From assembly GCA_964511185.1 (NCBI GenBank), contig CAZEDU010000065.1, positions 1 through 28,449 on the forward strand: a DNA stretch of 28,449 bases, in the 5' to 3' direction. The position numbers and the translations under genes were made by a program. Shown piece by piece: positions 8,201-16,620 of the stretch. Position 1 is the first letter of the stretch; every line of letters begins with the position of its first letter. The stretch comes from CAZEDU01 sp964511185. Its GTDB lineage: Bacteria > Myxococcota > Myxococcia > Myxococcales > Myxococcaceae. The notes beneath the pieces were generated by a model. The model was not told the origin of the DNA and ran no database searches. It was given only the letters and a program-made list of their open reading frames with translations.

Positions 8201-8444
8201 AGGTCTCGGCCAGGGCATGGCCCACCGGGCCCACCGCGTTTCGAAACCCGGGCCCGACCCGGTCGTGCGCGTCGAAGGTGGCGACCGCGAGCAACGCCAA
8301 TACGGAGAGCGCGAGCAGAAAGACGCCGAACAGCGCGCGTCGGCCGGCGCCGCCGGTCTTCAGCCGCTGCTCCGAGAGCGCCTTCTTCCGATGGGCAATG
8401 TCTTGTCGTGAAAGGACCGACTTGTCGCGACGCTTTGCCGCCAT
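5298..8444 (-). CDS. ftsK: DNA translocase FtsK
   Basis: The protein has 1048 residues and is the ATP-driven DNA pump that clears the division septum of chromosome termini. The start at ATG 8444 has GGAGAGGTG just upstream; the open frame continues upstream without gene-like sequence. Residues ~37-190 hold four or so membrane segments. Residues ~210-305 are a highly charged coiled coil (Glu/Ala/Arg) and ~306-440 a Pro/Ala linker. The alpha/beta motor spans ~450-945, with Walker A GTTGSGKS at 604-611 and Walker B VVIIDELADLMM at ~830-841, then RPSTDVVTGVIKANFPTRIS. A winged-helix gamma domain (~975-1040) closes the protein. Odd: about 130 residues (~696-825) of Lys/Ala/Pro/Glu-rich sequence separate the Walker motifs, where E. 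coli FtsK has about 35. Confidence 0.97.
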   Translation of the reverse strand: MAAKRRDKSVLSRQDIAHRKKALSEQRLKTGGAGRRALFGVFLLALSVLALLAVATFDAHDRVGPGFRNAVGPVGHALAETLRGLLGVCAYLLPTAGLYAAGTLFLGAKGVRRWPQLLCLLLLTLSGATLMQLLLASTPGFAHPPGGLIGRGLASTLGALFSTVGTVILVTTIAVAALIIGTQFAFLRLCAAAFAVAKVAGVKLWALTLRTWELQKKAWQAQREARAKAKEEEAAFLAQLEADELKLRDAESEVAEAEAMAEEAHRLAREAEEARALRKQQALAAKEAREASKLQRERERAERRAGSLSVAASPLSASLVEGGPPGGDPAWAVSLAPPKPEPFEQKARARKVPNIVTPGAPPTLEPSALPVELAPTTISVPPPTAANPAPAAAPVAAAPAAIVAAAPAAIVPAAAAAAARMPVIVEPKAPPKPTKKKDQEAFEFLGDRKSFQVPSLDVLECDKKERSALDKEAFLSTAERLRAKLADFGIVGEVVEIRPGPVVTMYEFLPGPGIKVSKIASLADDLAMAMEAMRVRIVAPIPGKGVVGIEVPNKDRETVYLKEIAEQDAFTKSASRLTMCLGKDIEGMPYVLDLAKAPHLLIAGTTGSGKSVAVNSMIMSILLKSTPEEVRFIMVDPKMLELSVYEGIPHLLLPVVTDPKKAALALRWAVEEMERRYHLLSQAGVRNITGYNKWVESQTVDAAKPKAEAKPSPPKPPAKQRKLMIIDVADGESEEQALERKSSEAQVGVPAPTEKPEDVREALSPPLTPEDATRAKEAQADIRVDADTPAVAVDVVTPEENAALAQAAADAKAEAEKDEKKDLKKLPYLVVIIDELADLMMVASREVETYIARLAQMARAAGIHLMVATQRPSTDVVTGVIKANFPTRISFMLRSKPDSMTILGTIGAEALLGMGDMLIMPPTSAHLQRVHGAYVSETEIKRAVDHWKAQGKPVFDESILKPREEEVEGGGEEDELSDELYDQALATVSEMRTVSISILQRKMRIGYNRAARMIERMERDGVVGPADGAKPREVLLRPVGEMPGAGAV

Positions 8445-8496
8445 TCGACGCACCTCTCCGCAGGGTCGTAGCAGGCTGTAGAACTGGTTTTGGGCG

Positions 8497-8524
8497 AGTG
8501 TAGGAGGGGGTCGGGTGGGGTCAA
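8497..8524 (-). promoter_or_regulatory. Candidate sigma70 promoter of ftsK
   Basis: Reading minus: TTGACC at 8524-8519, a 16-bp spacer, and TACACT at 8502-8497, placing transcription start about 45 bases before the ftsK ATG. It lies in the 144-bp divergent spacer between ftsK and the zinc-ribbon gene. No convincing promoter for the plus-strand gene was found in the same spacer. Confidence 0.45.
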
Positions 8525-8588
8525 TTTTCTGGCCCCCCGCCAATTTTGGGCGGTTTGCCGCGGTTAGTGGGATAGTTCGGCGCGTCAG

Positions 8589-10073
8589 ATGGACGTCCGC
8601 TGCGAGCGGTGCAAAACCGAATACGAGTTCGACGACGCGCGGGTCACCGAAGCGGGCGTCACGGTCAAGTGCACCACGTGCGGGCACGTTTTCCGCGTGC
8701 GCAAGAAGGCGTTCGGCGTCACCGAACCCGTCAAGCCCACCGCGCCGGACGCGGCGGCCGCCCCGCTTGCGCCTTCGGCTGCGCCGACACCTCCCTCGCC
8801 GGCGCCCCCGCCCGCGGACGAGCAGCTTCCCCCGCCGACCTCCAAGGAGCGCGAGTGGAAGGTGCGGCAGCCCAACGGCAACGTCTTCACCTTCAAAGAG
8901 CTGACCACGCTTCAGAAGTGGATCGTCGAGCGCAAGGTCTCGCGCGACGACGAGATCAGCCTCACCGGCCAGAACTGGAAGCGGCTGGGCAACATCGCCG
9001 AGCTGGCGAGCTTCTTTCAGGTGGTCGACGAAGCGCAGAAGGCCGCGCAGCTGGCCGCGCTCACCCACTCGGGCATCTGGGCGGGCGGGGTGCCGGTGCC
9101 TTCGCCGGCGATGCCGCCGGTGGCCGCCCCGACGCAGCCCTTGCAGCTCACCGCGCCCGCTCCGCCGCTCCCCGCCGCGATGCCCGCATCGGTGCGCCCC
9201 GAGCCGCCGAGCCCCGCGCCTACAGAATCCACGGAGCTGCCCGGCTCGACGCCCATCGACCTGAGCAAGCCGGCCCGGCCGGCGGTCAAGCCGCTCAGCC
9301 GCGCGGTGCGCTCGGCGGAGCGTCGCCCGGATGACGACGACGACGAGCTGGTGCGCGCGATTCGGCCCCGGCGCTTCAGCCGCGTGGTGGCGGTCCTGAT
9401 GTTGCTCGCCGCCGTCGGCGCGCTCGGTTACTACGCGTACTTCGACCTCGGCTTGAAGGAGCGGCTCTTCCCCAGCGCGGCGAAGGTCGCGGCGGTCGAC
9501 GCGGGCGCGGCGCCCGAGGTCATCGACGCGGGGCTCGCCGCCGCTCCACCGATCGAAGCGGTCGATGCGGGCGAAGCAGACGCGGGTGCGGTGGCGCAGG
9601 CCGTCGTCGACGCGGGGGCCGAGCCGCCCAAGCCGGAGCCCAAGCCCGAGCCGGAGCGCGACTTCGATTACTACCAGGCGCTGGGCGACCGGCTGCGCGA
9701 GCGCGAGCGCGCCCAGGCGGCGCTCGAGGCGTACCGCAAGGCCGCCGAGCTCGCGCCCGACCGCGCCGAGCCCATCGCCGGCCGAGGGCTCGCCTTGCTC
9801 GACTTGGGCCGCGCCGGCCAAGCGCAGTTCGCCTTCGAGGAGGCGCTGCGGCTCAACCCGCGCTACGGGGTGGCGATCATTGGCCTGGCGGAGGCCTTCC
9901 GCGCGATGGACAAGAANNNNNNNNNNGGCTTCGAGTTCACCGACCCGGACGTCGTGGCGATGGACAAGAAGGACCAGGCGATTCGCTACTACCAGCGCTA
10001 CCTCGAGGCGCTGCCGAGCGGGCCGGACGCGCACGTTGCGAAAACTGCGATCGAGCAGCTGAAGAAGCGCTAG
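8589..10073 (+). CDS. Zinc-ribbon (MJ0042) / GYF-like / single-TM / TPR protein, interrupted by an assembly gap
   Basis: The N-terminus MDVRCERCKTEYEFDD with C5/C8 and C28/C31 is an MJ0042-type zinc ribbon. After a Pro/Ala linker, residues ~86-150 (EWKVRQPNGNVFTFKELTTL and onward) look like the GYF-type domain that follows such ribbons in myxobacteria. A second Pro-rich linker leads to one membrane helix (~264-284, RVVAVLMLLAAVGALGYYAY), a stretch with repeated V/I-DAG motifs (~300-345), and a C-terminal TPR region (~360-495). The expected topology is zinc ribbon and GYF in the cytoplasm, TPR in the periplasm. Ten Ns at 9917-9926 fall inside the last TPR, so the length there is unknown. The ribbon-GYF-TM layout resembles that reported for the motility protein GltJ of Myxococcus; the TPR tail differs. 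It heads the gatCAB gene run. Confidence 0.85.
   Translation: MDVRCERCKTEYEFDDARVTEAGVTVKCTTCGHVFRVRKKAFGVTEPVKPTAPDAAAAPLAPSAAPTPPSPAPPPADEQLPPPTSKEREWKVRQPNGNVFTFKELTTLQKWIVERKVSRDDEISLTGQNWKRLGNIAELASFFQVVDEAQKAAQLAALTHSGIWAGGVPVPSPAMPPVAAPTQPLQLTAPAPPLPAAMPASVRPEPPSPAPTESTELPGSTPIDLSKPARPAVKPLSRAVRSAERRPDDDDDELVRAIRPRRFSRVVAVLMLLAAVGALGYYAYFDLGLKERLFPSAAKVAAVDAGAAPEVIDAGLAAAPPIEAVDAGEADAGAVAQAVVDAGAEPPKPEPKPEPERDFDYYQALGDRLRERERAQAALEAYRKAAELAPDRAEPIAGRGLALLDLGRAGQAQFAFEEALRLNPRYGVAIIGLAEAFRAMDKXXXXGFEFTDPDVVAMDKKDQAIRYYQRYLEALPSGPDAHVAKTAIEQLKKR
9903..9970 (+). repeat. 14-bp direct repeat flanking the N gap
   Basis: GCGATGGACAAGAA occurs at 9903-9916, directly before the gap, and again at 9957-9970. 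Deleting 9917-9970 would leave one copy and a continuous frame reading AFRAMDKKDQAIRYYQRYLE, which is a regular TPR helix pair. The repeat therefore marks a likely scaffolding or collapse artefact. Confidence 0.7.
9917..9926. other. Assembly gap (10 N)
   Basis: Ten consecutive Ns inside the TPR region of the zinc-ribbon protein gene. The fixed size suggests a placeholder rather than a measured length. Confidence 0.98.
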
Positions 10074-10106
10074 AAGCAGGTTTCGTTCATCTGCCGGAGA
10101 CTTCAC

Positions 10107-10439
10107 ATGGTCGACAACGAGAGGCCTTCCAGCCAGGAAGAGGAATACTTCGCGCGCGAGGAGATCGAGAAGAAGCGCAAGCTCGCGCTCAAGCAGGCCG
10201 AAGCGCTCGCCGCCAAGCAGCGCGAGGAGCTCAAGCAGCTGCACTTCATGAAGTGCCCCAAGTGCGGCTTCGACCTGCAGACGCTCCAAGAGGGCGAGGT
10301 CGAGATCGACACCTGCTTCAACTGCAACGGCATCTGGCTCGACGCGGGTGAGCTCGAGCAGCTCATGAAGCAGCCGGACGGGTTCGCCAACCGGGTGATG
10401 CGCTCGGTGGTTGGGATTTTTCGTAAAGTTCCCTCATGA
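10107..10439 (+). CDS. zf-TFIIB-type zinc-ribbon protein
   Basis: This 110-residue protein has a charged helical N-terminal half (EEEYFAREEIEKKRKLALKQ and on, probable coiled coil). It is followed by a zinc ribbon MKCPKCGFDLQT ... DTCFNCNGIWLDAGELEQL, i.e. CxxC-x~20-CxxC with the GIWLDAGELE signature of the bacterial zf-TFIIB family (PF13453). The role of these proteins is not established. The stop overlaps the gatC start (ATGA), so the two are probably translationally coupled. It follows the TPR protein gene by 33 bp. Confidence 0.88.
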   Translation: MVDNERPSSQEEEYFAREEIEKKRKLALKQAEALAAKQREELKQLHFMKCPKCGFDLQTLQEGEVEIDTCFNCNGIWLDAGELEQLMKQPDGFANRVMRSVVGIFRKVPS

Positions 10440-10723
10440 AGCTTTCGCTCGAGCAGGTCCGGCACGTCGCCCACTTGGCTCGCCTGGCGCTCACGCCGAA
10501 GGAAGAGCAGCGCTACCAAGCTCAGCTCTCGGCCATTCTCGACGCGGTCGAGCAGCTGAAGGCGCTGAACACCGAGGACGTCCCGCCCACCTCGCACGCG
10601 TCGCTGGGCGAGCTGGCGTTGCGCGCCGACGAGGTGCGGCCGTCGCTGCCCGCGGAGAAGTCGCTGGCGAACGCGCCGGCCAAGGTCGGGACCCGCTTCG
10701 CGGTGCCGAAGATACTGGAGTGA
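10436..10723 (+). CDS. gatC: Glutamyl/aspartyl-tRNA amidotransferase subunit C
   Basis: At 95 residues it is the usual GatC size, with the hallmark start LSLEQVRHVAHLARLALTPKE and the C-terminal region LRADEVRPSLPAEKSLANAP. GatC wraps around GatA and stabilises the heterotrimer that converts Glu-tRNAGln and Asp-tRNAAsn to the amidated forms. The ATG overlaps the preceding stop by four bases and gatA begins two bases after its stop, so the complex is translated as a unit. Confidence 0.97.
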   Translation: MKLSLEQVRHVAHLARLALTPKEEQRYQAQLSAILDAVEQLKALNTEDVPPTSHASLGELALRADEVRPSLPAEKSLANAPAKVGTRFAVPKILE

Positions 10724-10725
10724 CG

Positions 10726-12186
<1,461 letters not shown>

Positions 12187-12190
12187 CGCG

Positions 12191-13630
12191 ATGGCGGTGA
12201 GCGACTTTCAACCGGTGATCGGCCTGGAGGTGCACGCGCAGCTCCTCACGCGCTCGAAGATCTTCTGCGGCTGCTCGACCGCCTTCGGCGCCGCGCCCAA
12301 CGCCAACACCTGCCCGGTGTGCCTGGGGATGCCGGGGGTCTTACCGGTGCTCAACGAGAAGGTGGTGGACTACGCCGTGCGCGCGGGCTTGGCGCTCGGC
12401 TGCCGCGTCAACGAGACGTCGATCTGGTCGCGGAAGAACTACTTCTACCCGGATCTGCCGAAGGGCTATCAGATCACCCAATTCGACCGGCCGATCTGCG
12501 AGCACGGGCAGATCACCGTCGACACGCCCGCGGGCGAGAAGGTGATCCGCGTGCGCCGCATCCACATGGAAGAAGACGCGGGCAAGAGCGTGCACGACCA
12601 GAGCGCGGGGGAGTCGCTGGTGGACCTGAACCGCGCCGGGGTCCCGCTCCTGGAGATCGTCAGCGAGCCCGACCTGCGCTCGGCCGAAGAGGCCGTCGAG
12701 TACTTGAAGGGTCTGCGCGACATCCTCGTGTACCTGGGCATCAACGACGGCAACCTGGAGGAAGGCTCGTTCCGCTGCGACGCGAACGTCTCGGTGATGA
12801 AGAAGGGGACGAGCGAATTCGGGACGCGGGCGGAGCTCAAGAACATCAACTCGTTTCGGTTCATCCGGCAGGCCATCGACTACGAGATCTCCCGCCAGGT
12901 CGAGCTGATCGAGGGCGGTGGCAAGGTCGTTCAGGAGACGCGGCTGTTCGACCCCGGCCGGGGAGAGACGCGCTCGATGCGCTCGAAGGAGGAGGCGCAC
13001 GACTACCGCTACTTCCCCGAGCCGGATCTGCCGCCGCTGCAGGTGACGCGCGCGCGCGTCGACGAGGCGCAAAAGGCGTTGCCCGAGCTGCCGCGCGCCA
13101 AGCTCGCCCGCTTTCAGAAAGCGTTCGGGCTGCCCGAGAAGGACGCGCGGATCCTGTGCAGCGAGCGCGCGCTCGCCGAGCTGTTCGAGGCCTGCACCCG
13201 CGCGTACGCCGACCCGAAGAAGATCTCCAACTGGCTGGTCGGCGAGCTGATGCGGCTGCTCCACGAAGAAGGCGGCACCTGGGCCACGCTGCGGTTCACG
13301 CCCGAGCAGCTCGGCGCGCTGCTCGCGCAGGTCGACCAGGGCGTCATCTCGAACAACGCCGCCAAAGAGGTGTTCGGCGAGATGTTCCGCACCGGCAAGG
13401 CGCCCAAGGACATCATCGCGGAGAAGGGGCTGGCGCAGATCTCCGACGCGAGCGCGGTGGAGCCGGTCGTCGACGAGGTGCTGGCCAAGAACGCAGGCGA
13501 GGTCGAAAAATACCGCGCCGGGAAGAAGCAGGTGTACGGCTTCCTGGTGGGCCAGGTGATGAAGGCGATGAAGGGGAAGGGCAACCCGGCGTTGGTGAAC
13601 GAGCTGCTCAAGAAGAAGCTCGGCGAGTAA
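12191..13630 (+). CDS. gatB: Glutamyl/aspartyl-tRNA amidotransferase subunit B
   Basis: This 479-residue protein has the complete GatB layout. The N-terminal kinase-like domain starts FQPVIGLEVHAQLLTRSKIF with the metal/tRNA-site cysteines (CGCS, NTCPVCLG), followed by the signature DLNRAGVPLLEIVSEPD. The C-terminal YqeY-like tail ends GQVMKAMKGKGNPALVNELL. It activates the tRNA-bound carboxylate with ATP and accepts ammonia from GatA. The start lies four bases after the gatA stop. Presence of GatCAB implies that the organism makes Gln-tRNA and/or Asn-tRNA by transamidation. Confidence 0.98.
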   Translation: MAVSDFQPVIGLEVHAQLLTRSKIFCGCSTAFGAAPNANTCPVCLGMPGVLPVLNEKVVDYAVRAGLALGCRVNETSIWSRKNYFYPDLPKGYQITQFDRPICEHGQITVDTPAGEKVIRVRRIHMEEDAGKSVHDQSAGESLVDLNRAGVPLLEIVSEPDLRSAEEAVEYLKGLRDILVYLGINDGNLEEGSFRCDANVSVMKKGTSEFGTRAELKNINSFRFIRQAIDYEISRQVELIEGGGKVVQETRLFDPGRGETRSMRSKEEAHDYRYFPEPDLPPLQVTRARVDEAQKALPELPRAKLARFQKAFGLPEKDARILCSERALAELFEACTRAYADPKKISNWLVGELMRLLHEEGGTWATLRFTPEQLGALLAQVDQGVISNNAAKEVFGEMFRTGKAPKDIIAEKGLAQISDASAVEPVVDEVLAKNAGEVEKYRAGKKQVYGFLVGQVMKAMKGKGNPALVNELLKKKLGE

Positions 13631-13650
13631 CGACGAAAGGACTTGGACCG

Positions 13651-14001
13651 ATGAGCAACCGCATCAAGCTGGGCCCGCCGTGGGACCGCGTCGTCATCGA
13701 CCCGACCCACAAGGTCATCAAGCACCGCATGCGCAACGTCGCGCGCTTCGATGATCTCAAGCGCCTGAGGGTGCGAGAGTTGATTACACCCTTCGAGGAA
13801 GAGCAGCTCTTGAACCTGCACCCGGAGGTTCAAAAAGACCGTCGTCCCGCGGAATTGTGGGTCGACCGGAAGGACGGCCAGAGCCTCAAGGTGGCCGAGG
13901 TAGAGCAGGCGGGGCTTCTGCTCGCCGCCCTGGCCGAGGTGGCCAGCGAGCTGAAGGTCCCGATCGAAGCCGAGCGTGTCGCCCTGACGCCGCGGGCTTG
14001 A
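13651..14001 (+). CDS. Small conserved-looking protein of the gatCAB run, unknown function
   Basis: This 116-residue protein starts MSNRIKLGPPWDRVVIDPTH at an ATG 20 bp after gatB. It is charged and soluble, with no signal peptide and no Cys, and a C-terminal part (KVAEVEQAGLLLAALAEVAS) predicted helical. The frame is well separated in composition from the Arg-rich sequence lying upstream in the same frame, which supports the ATG as the start. I do not recognise the family. Its position suggests co-transcription with gatB but says nothing firm about function. Confidence 0.75.
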   Translation: MSNRIKLGPPWDRVVIDPTHKVIKHRMRNVARFDDLKRLRVRELITPFEEEQLLNLHPEVQKDRRPAELWVDRKDGQSLKVAEVEQAGLLLAALAEVASELKVPIEAERVALTPRA

Positions 14002-14066
14002 TTTGGAAAAAACCAAACGTCGTCCCATCAACTTTTGCGCGATTTCGGACGACAATTGGCTTCGCC

Positions 14067-15101
14067 ATGGCCATTCAAACCAAGCGCATCTCGACCTATG
14101 TGCGAGCCCCCCGCAGGACCCAGCACCCGAAGCTTGATCAGCAGACCGCCCAAGCCGCCGCGCGCGGCGAGCTGAGAGCCGGGGCCACGGGCGCGGTGGT
14201 GAAGAACGTCCAGAAGCGGCTCGGCGGCGCCAACCTCAAAGTGCCGGTGACGGGGGTGCTCGACGAGCGGACCCTGGACGCGCTCCGCCGCTTCCAGCAG
14301 CGCGAGAAGCTCCCGGTCACGGGGATGATCGACAAGAAGACCTGGGCGGTCTTGCGCCAATCGATTCTCTACGCGCGTGGGCCGTTCAACCCGCCGCCGC
14401 GGTTGGGAGAGCGCTCGAGCGTGGTCCTGCAGGCCGAGCGGCTGATGAAGAAGCTCAAGCTCAACCCCGGAAAGGTCGACGGCGTCTTCGACCGCAAGAC
14501 GCTGCTCGCCTCCCGCAAGTTCGAGAACAGCACCACCCGTGCGGGCCGGGACGGCGCGATCGACGCGGCGCAGATGCAGCAGATGCGCGACCGCGCGCGC
14601 GGGGGAATCACCGCCGGCCAGCTGCGGGCGATCATGCCCAGCTTGAGCCCGCAGAAGGCGCGCTTCTATTTGCCCTACCTCAACCGCGCGATGGTCCGCG
14701 GCGGTCTCACCACCCGCATGCGGCAGGCGGCGTTCCTCGCTCAGCTCGCGCACGAGAGCGTGGAGCTCAAGTACTGGCACGAGATCGGCCGAGGCGGCGG
14801 GCGCCACGGCATCTACTACGGGCGCGGGCCGATTCAGATCACCTGGCAGAGCAACTACGCGGCCGCCGGGAGGGCGCTGGGCTTGCCCCTGGTCTCGAAG
14901 CCGGACCTCGCGAGCCGCCCCGAGCATGGCTTCGACGTCGCGGTGTGGTTCTGGAACTCGCGCGGCCTGAGCCGGCACGCCGACCGCGGCAACTTCGACT
15001 ACACCACCTACCGCATCAACGGCGCCTACAACGCCCCGACCACGCACGCGGCCCGGCGGCGCGCGTACTACAAGAAGGCGCTGAGCGCCCTGAAGACCTA
15101 A
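14067..15101 (+). CDS. Peptidoglycan-binding GH19-like murein hydrolase (chitinase/lysozyme fold)
   Basis: The product from ATG 14067 is 344 residues. Residues ~37-98 form a PG_binding_1 domain (GAVVKNVQKRLGGANLKVPV, then LDALRRFQQREKLPVTG). A second copy lies at ~115-155 (VVLQAERLMKKLKLNPGKVD, FDRKTLLASRKFE). Residues ~185-344 resemble the GH19 endolysin/chitinase catalytic domain, with AAFLAQLAHESVELKYWHEI (Glu230, Glu239 as possible acid/base) and YYGRGPIQITWQSNY. No signal peptide is visible, unusual for a cell-wall enzyme unless it is released by lysis or a dedicated system. It follows the small gatB-linked protein by 65 bp and is followed at once by a strong hairpin. Substrate (peptidoglycan versus chitin) is inferred from the binding domains. 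Confidence 0.85.
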   Translation: MAIQTKRISTYVRAPRRTQHPKLDQQTAQAAARGELRAGATGAVVKNVQKRLGGANLKVPVTGVLDERTLDALRRFQQREKLPVTGMIDKKTWAVLRQSILYARGPFNPPPRLGERSSVVLQAERLMKKLKLNPGKVDGVFDRKTLLASRKFENSTTRAGRDGAIDAAQMQQMRDRARGGITAGQLRAIMPSLSPQKARFYLPYLNRAMVRGGLTTRMRQAAFLAQLAHESVELKYWHEIGRGGGRHGIYYGRGPIQITWQSNYAAAGRALGLPLVSKPDLASRPEHGFDVAVWFWNSRGLSRHADRGNFDYTTYRINGAYNAPTTHAARRRAYYKKALSALKT

Positions 15102-15106
15102 GGCCT

Positions 15107-15143
15107 CCAGTGGCCGCGCGTCGCACGCGCTGATCGCCACTGG
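15107..15143 (+). terminator. Bipartite hairpin after the GH19-like gene
   Basis: Outer arms CCAGTGGC (15107-15114) and GCCACTGG (15136-15143) pair perfectly, and inner arms GCGCGT (15116-15121) and ACGCGC (15125-15130) pair around a CGC loop. It starts five bases after the stop. There is no U-run after it, so it may be a factor-dependent or structural 3' end rather than a classic intrinsic terminator. Confidence 0.55.
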
Positions 15144-15222
15144 ACAGTCGCGCGTTCCTCCCGGACGTCGGGGTGGCTCTTCGAGTACTGCAAGCGCTTG
15201 AACGCCACCCTCGGCACGCTCG

Positions 15223-16614
15223 ATGGCCACCGCCGCGCGGAACCCGCTCTCCAACCCCGTTCACTTCCCGTTCGGCGGCCTCCACCTGGCCGTCGCCCTG
15301 ACGGTCGCGCTGTTCGGCTTCGCGGTCTGGAGCGCGTGGCGGAACTTCGAGCGGCTGCTCTCGGTGCAACAGGAGCACCGCCGCCAGCTGCTCGCGCGCG
15401 GCGAGATTTTGCGGCTCGACGAGGTGCTCACCATGTCCGCCTGGATGGCGGTCGCCACGGGTGGGGCGGAGTGGAGCGACCGCTACCAAGCGAACGAGCG
15501 CGCGCTGGCGGCGCTCCTTCATGCGGGCCAGGCCAACAACCCGGCGGACATTCGCGCGGCCTTCGCGGCGCTCCAGCGGATCAACGACGAGCTGGTCGCG
15601 CTGGAGCGGCAGGTGCTCGCGCAGGTGGCGTCGGGCCATGGCGCGGAGGCGAGAAGGGCCTTGGAGGACCCGCGCTACCTCGCGCTCAAGCGGGACTTCG
15701 GCGAGGCCCTCGATGTCGCGGCGCGGGCCATCGACGAGCATCAACGGGAGGTGGTCGCGACGTTGCGCGGCCGGTTGATGACCTCGGTCTTCGTCGACGT
15801 GGTGCTGACCGTGGTGCTCGCGGCGGGCTGGCTGACCCTGCTGCGGGCGGTGCGTCGGCAGTTCGAGGCGCAGCAGGAGCTGAATCGAAAGCTCGAGGGC
15901 GCCATCGCTTGGCGTGAGAGCTTCCTGTCGATCGCCTCGCACGAGCTGCGCACCCCGTTGAGCGCGCTCGGGCTTCAGCTCAGCCACCTCAAGCACTTGA
16001 TGGGGGACACCGCCGAGCCGGTGCGGCAGCGGCTGGACGCGCTCGCGCGGCAGGTGCGGCGGCTCACCACGCTCGCCAACAACCTGCTCGACGCCTCACG
16101 CATCGGCGCGGACCGGCTGGTGCTCGAGCCGCGGCCGGGCGTGGAGCTGCGGGCGCTGCTCGAAGAGGTGCGCGCCGAGCTGAAGGCCGACTTCGTCACG
16201 CAAGGCATCTCGGTCGAGCTGGACGCGCCCTCCCGGGTGAGCGGCACGTGGGACCCGGTTCGGCTGCGGCAGGTCTTCACCAACCTCGTGTCGAACGCGT
16301 GCAAGTACGGCGGCGGGAGGCCGGTCCTCCTTCACCTGTCGGAGCACGAGGGCGTCGCGCGCGTGCAGGTGGTGGACGAAGGCTCGGGCATCCCGAAGGA
16401 CAAGCAGGCGCTGATCTTCGAGCGGTTCGAGCGCGCCACCAACGAGCAGCGGCACGGCGGTGTCGGCCTGGGGCTGTGGCTCGCGCGGGAGATCGTCCGC
16501 GCGTCCGGCGGGCGCATTCTGGTCGACAGCGAGCCGGGCCAGGGGGCGACCTTCACCGTGCTCTTGCCCGGCGCGGGGAGCGAGCCGGGGCTCGAGCACA
16601 TCGCCCCGGCGTAG
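15223..16614 (+). CDS. Membrane-bound sensor histidine kinase (orphan)
   Basis: This 463-residue kinase has TM1 at ~18-38, an extracytoplasmic helical sensor region (~40-180, rich in Ala/Glu/Arg, of the CHASE3/four-helix-bundle kind) and TM2 at ~186-208. The HisKA domain has the H-box SIASHELRTPL (His240). The ATPase domain has the N-box NLVSNACKYG (~354-363), DEGSGIP (G1), an F-box FERFERA and GVGLGLWLAREIV (G2). All catalytic boxes are intact. No response regulator is adjacent: the next gene is convergent, six bases away. It therefore is an orphan kinase whose partner lies elsewhere. The signal is unknown. The 121-bp gap upstream contains only the hairpin at 15107-15143. Confidence 0.93.
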   Translation: MATAARNPLSNPVHFPFGGLHLAVALTVALFGFAVWSAWRNFERLLSVQQEHRRQLLARGEILRLDEVLTMSAWMAVATGGAEWSDRYQANERALAALLHAGQANNPADIRAAFAALQRINDELVALERQVLAQVASGHGAEARRALEDPRYLALKRDFGEALDVAARAIDEHQREVVATLRGRLMTSVFVDVVLTVVLAAGWLTLLRAVRRQFEAQQELNRKLEGAIAWRESFLSIASHELRTPLSALGLQLSHLKHLMGDTAEPVRQRLDALARQVRRLTTLANNLLDASRIGADRLVLEPRPGVELRALLEEVRAELKADFVTQGISVELDAPSRVSGTWDPVRLRQVFTNLVSNACKYGGGRPVLLHLSEHEGVARVQVVDEGSGIPKDKQALIFERFERATNEQRHGGVGLGLWLAREIVRASGGRILVDSEPGQGATFTVLLPGAGSEPGLEHIAPA

Positions 16615-16620
16615 CGCCCG

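Noticed and set aside
8530..8560. CCGCC/GGCGG inverted repeat in the ftsK/zinc-ribbon divergent spacer
   Set aside because: Short and GC-rich, expected often by chance at this base composition.
8889..9650. Pro/Ala and DAG repeats in the zinc-ribbon protein as a possible repeat element
   Set aside because: These are low-complexity linkers common in GC-rich myxobacterial membrane proteins; no exact DNA repeat unit was seen.
8445..10289. Upstream extension of the ftsK frame by about 615 codons
   Set aside because: The extension runs antisense through the zinc-ribbon gene and the N gap, and the sequence looks like a shadow. The ATG at 8444 has a good ribosome site.
12319..13650. Upstream extension of the small gene after gatB
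   Set aside because: It overlaps gatB in another frame with Arg/Gly-rich sequence; a normal ATG exists at 13651.
14004..14019. TTTGG-AAAAAA-CCAAA inverted repeat after the small gatB-linked gene
   Set aside because: Only five weak pairs around an A-loop, no U-run after it; not convincing as a terminator.
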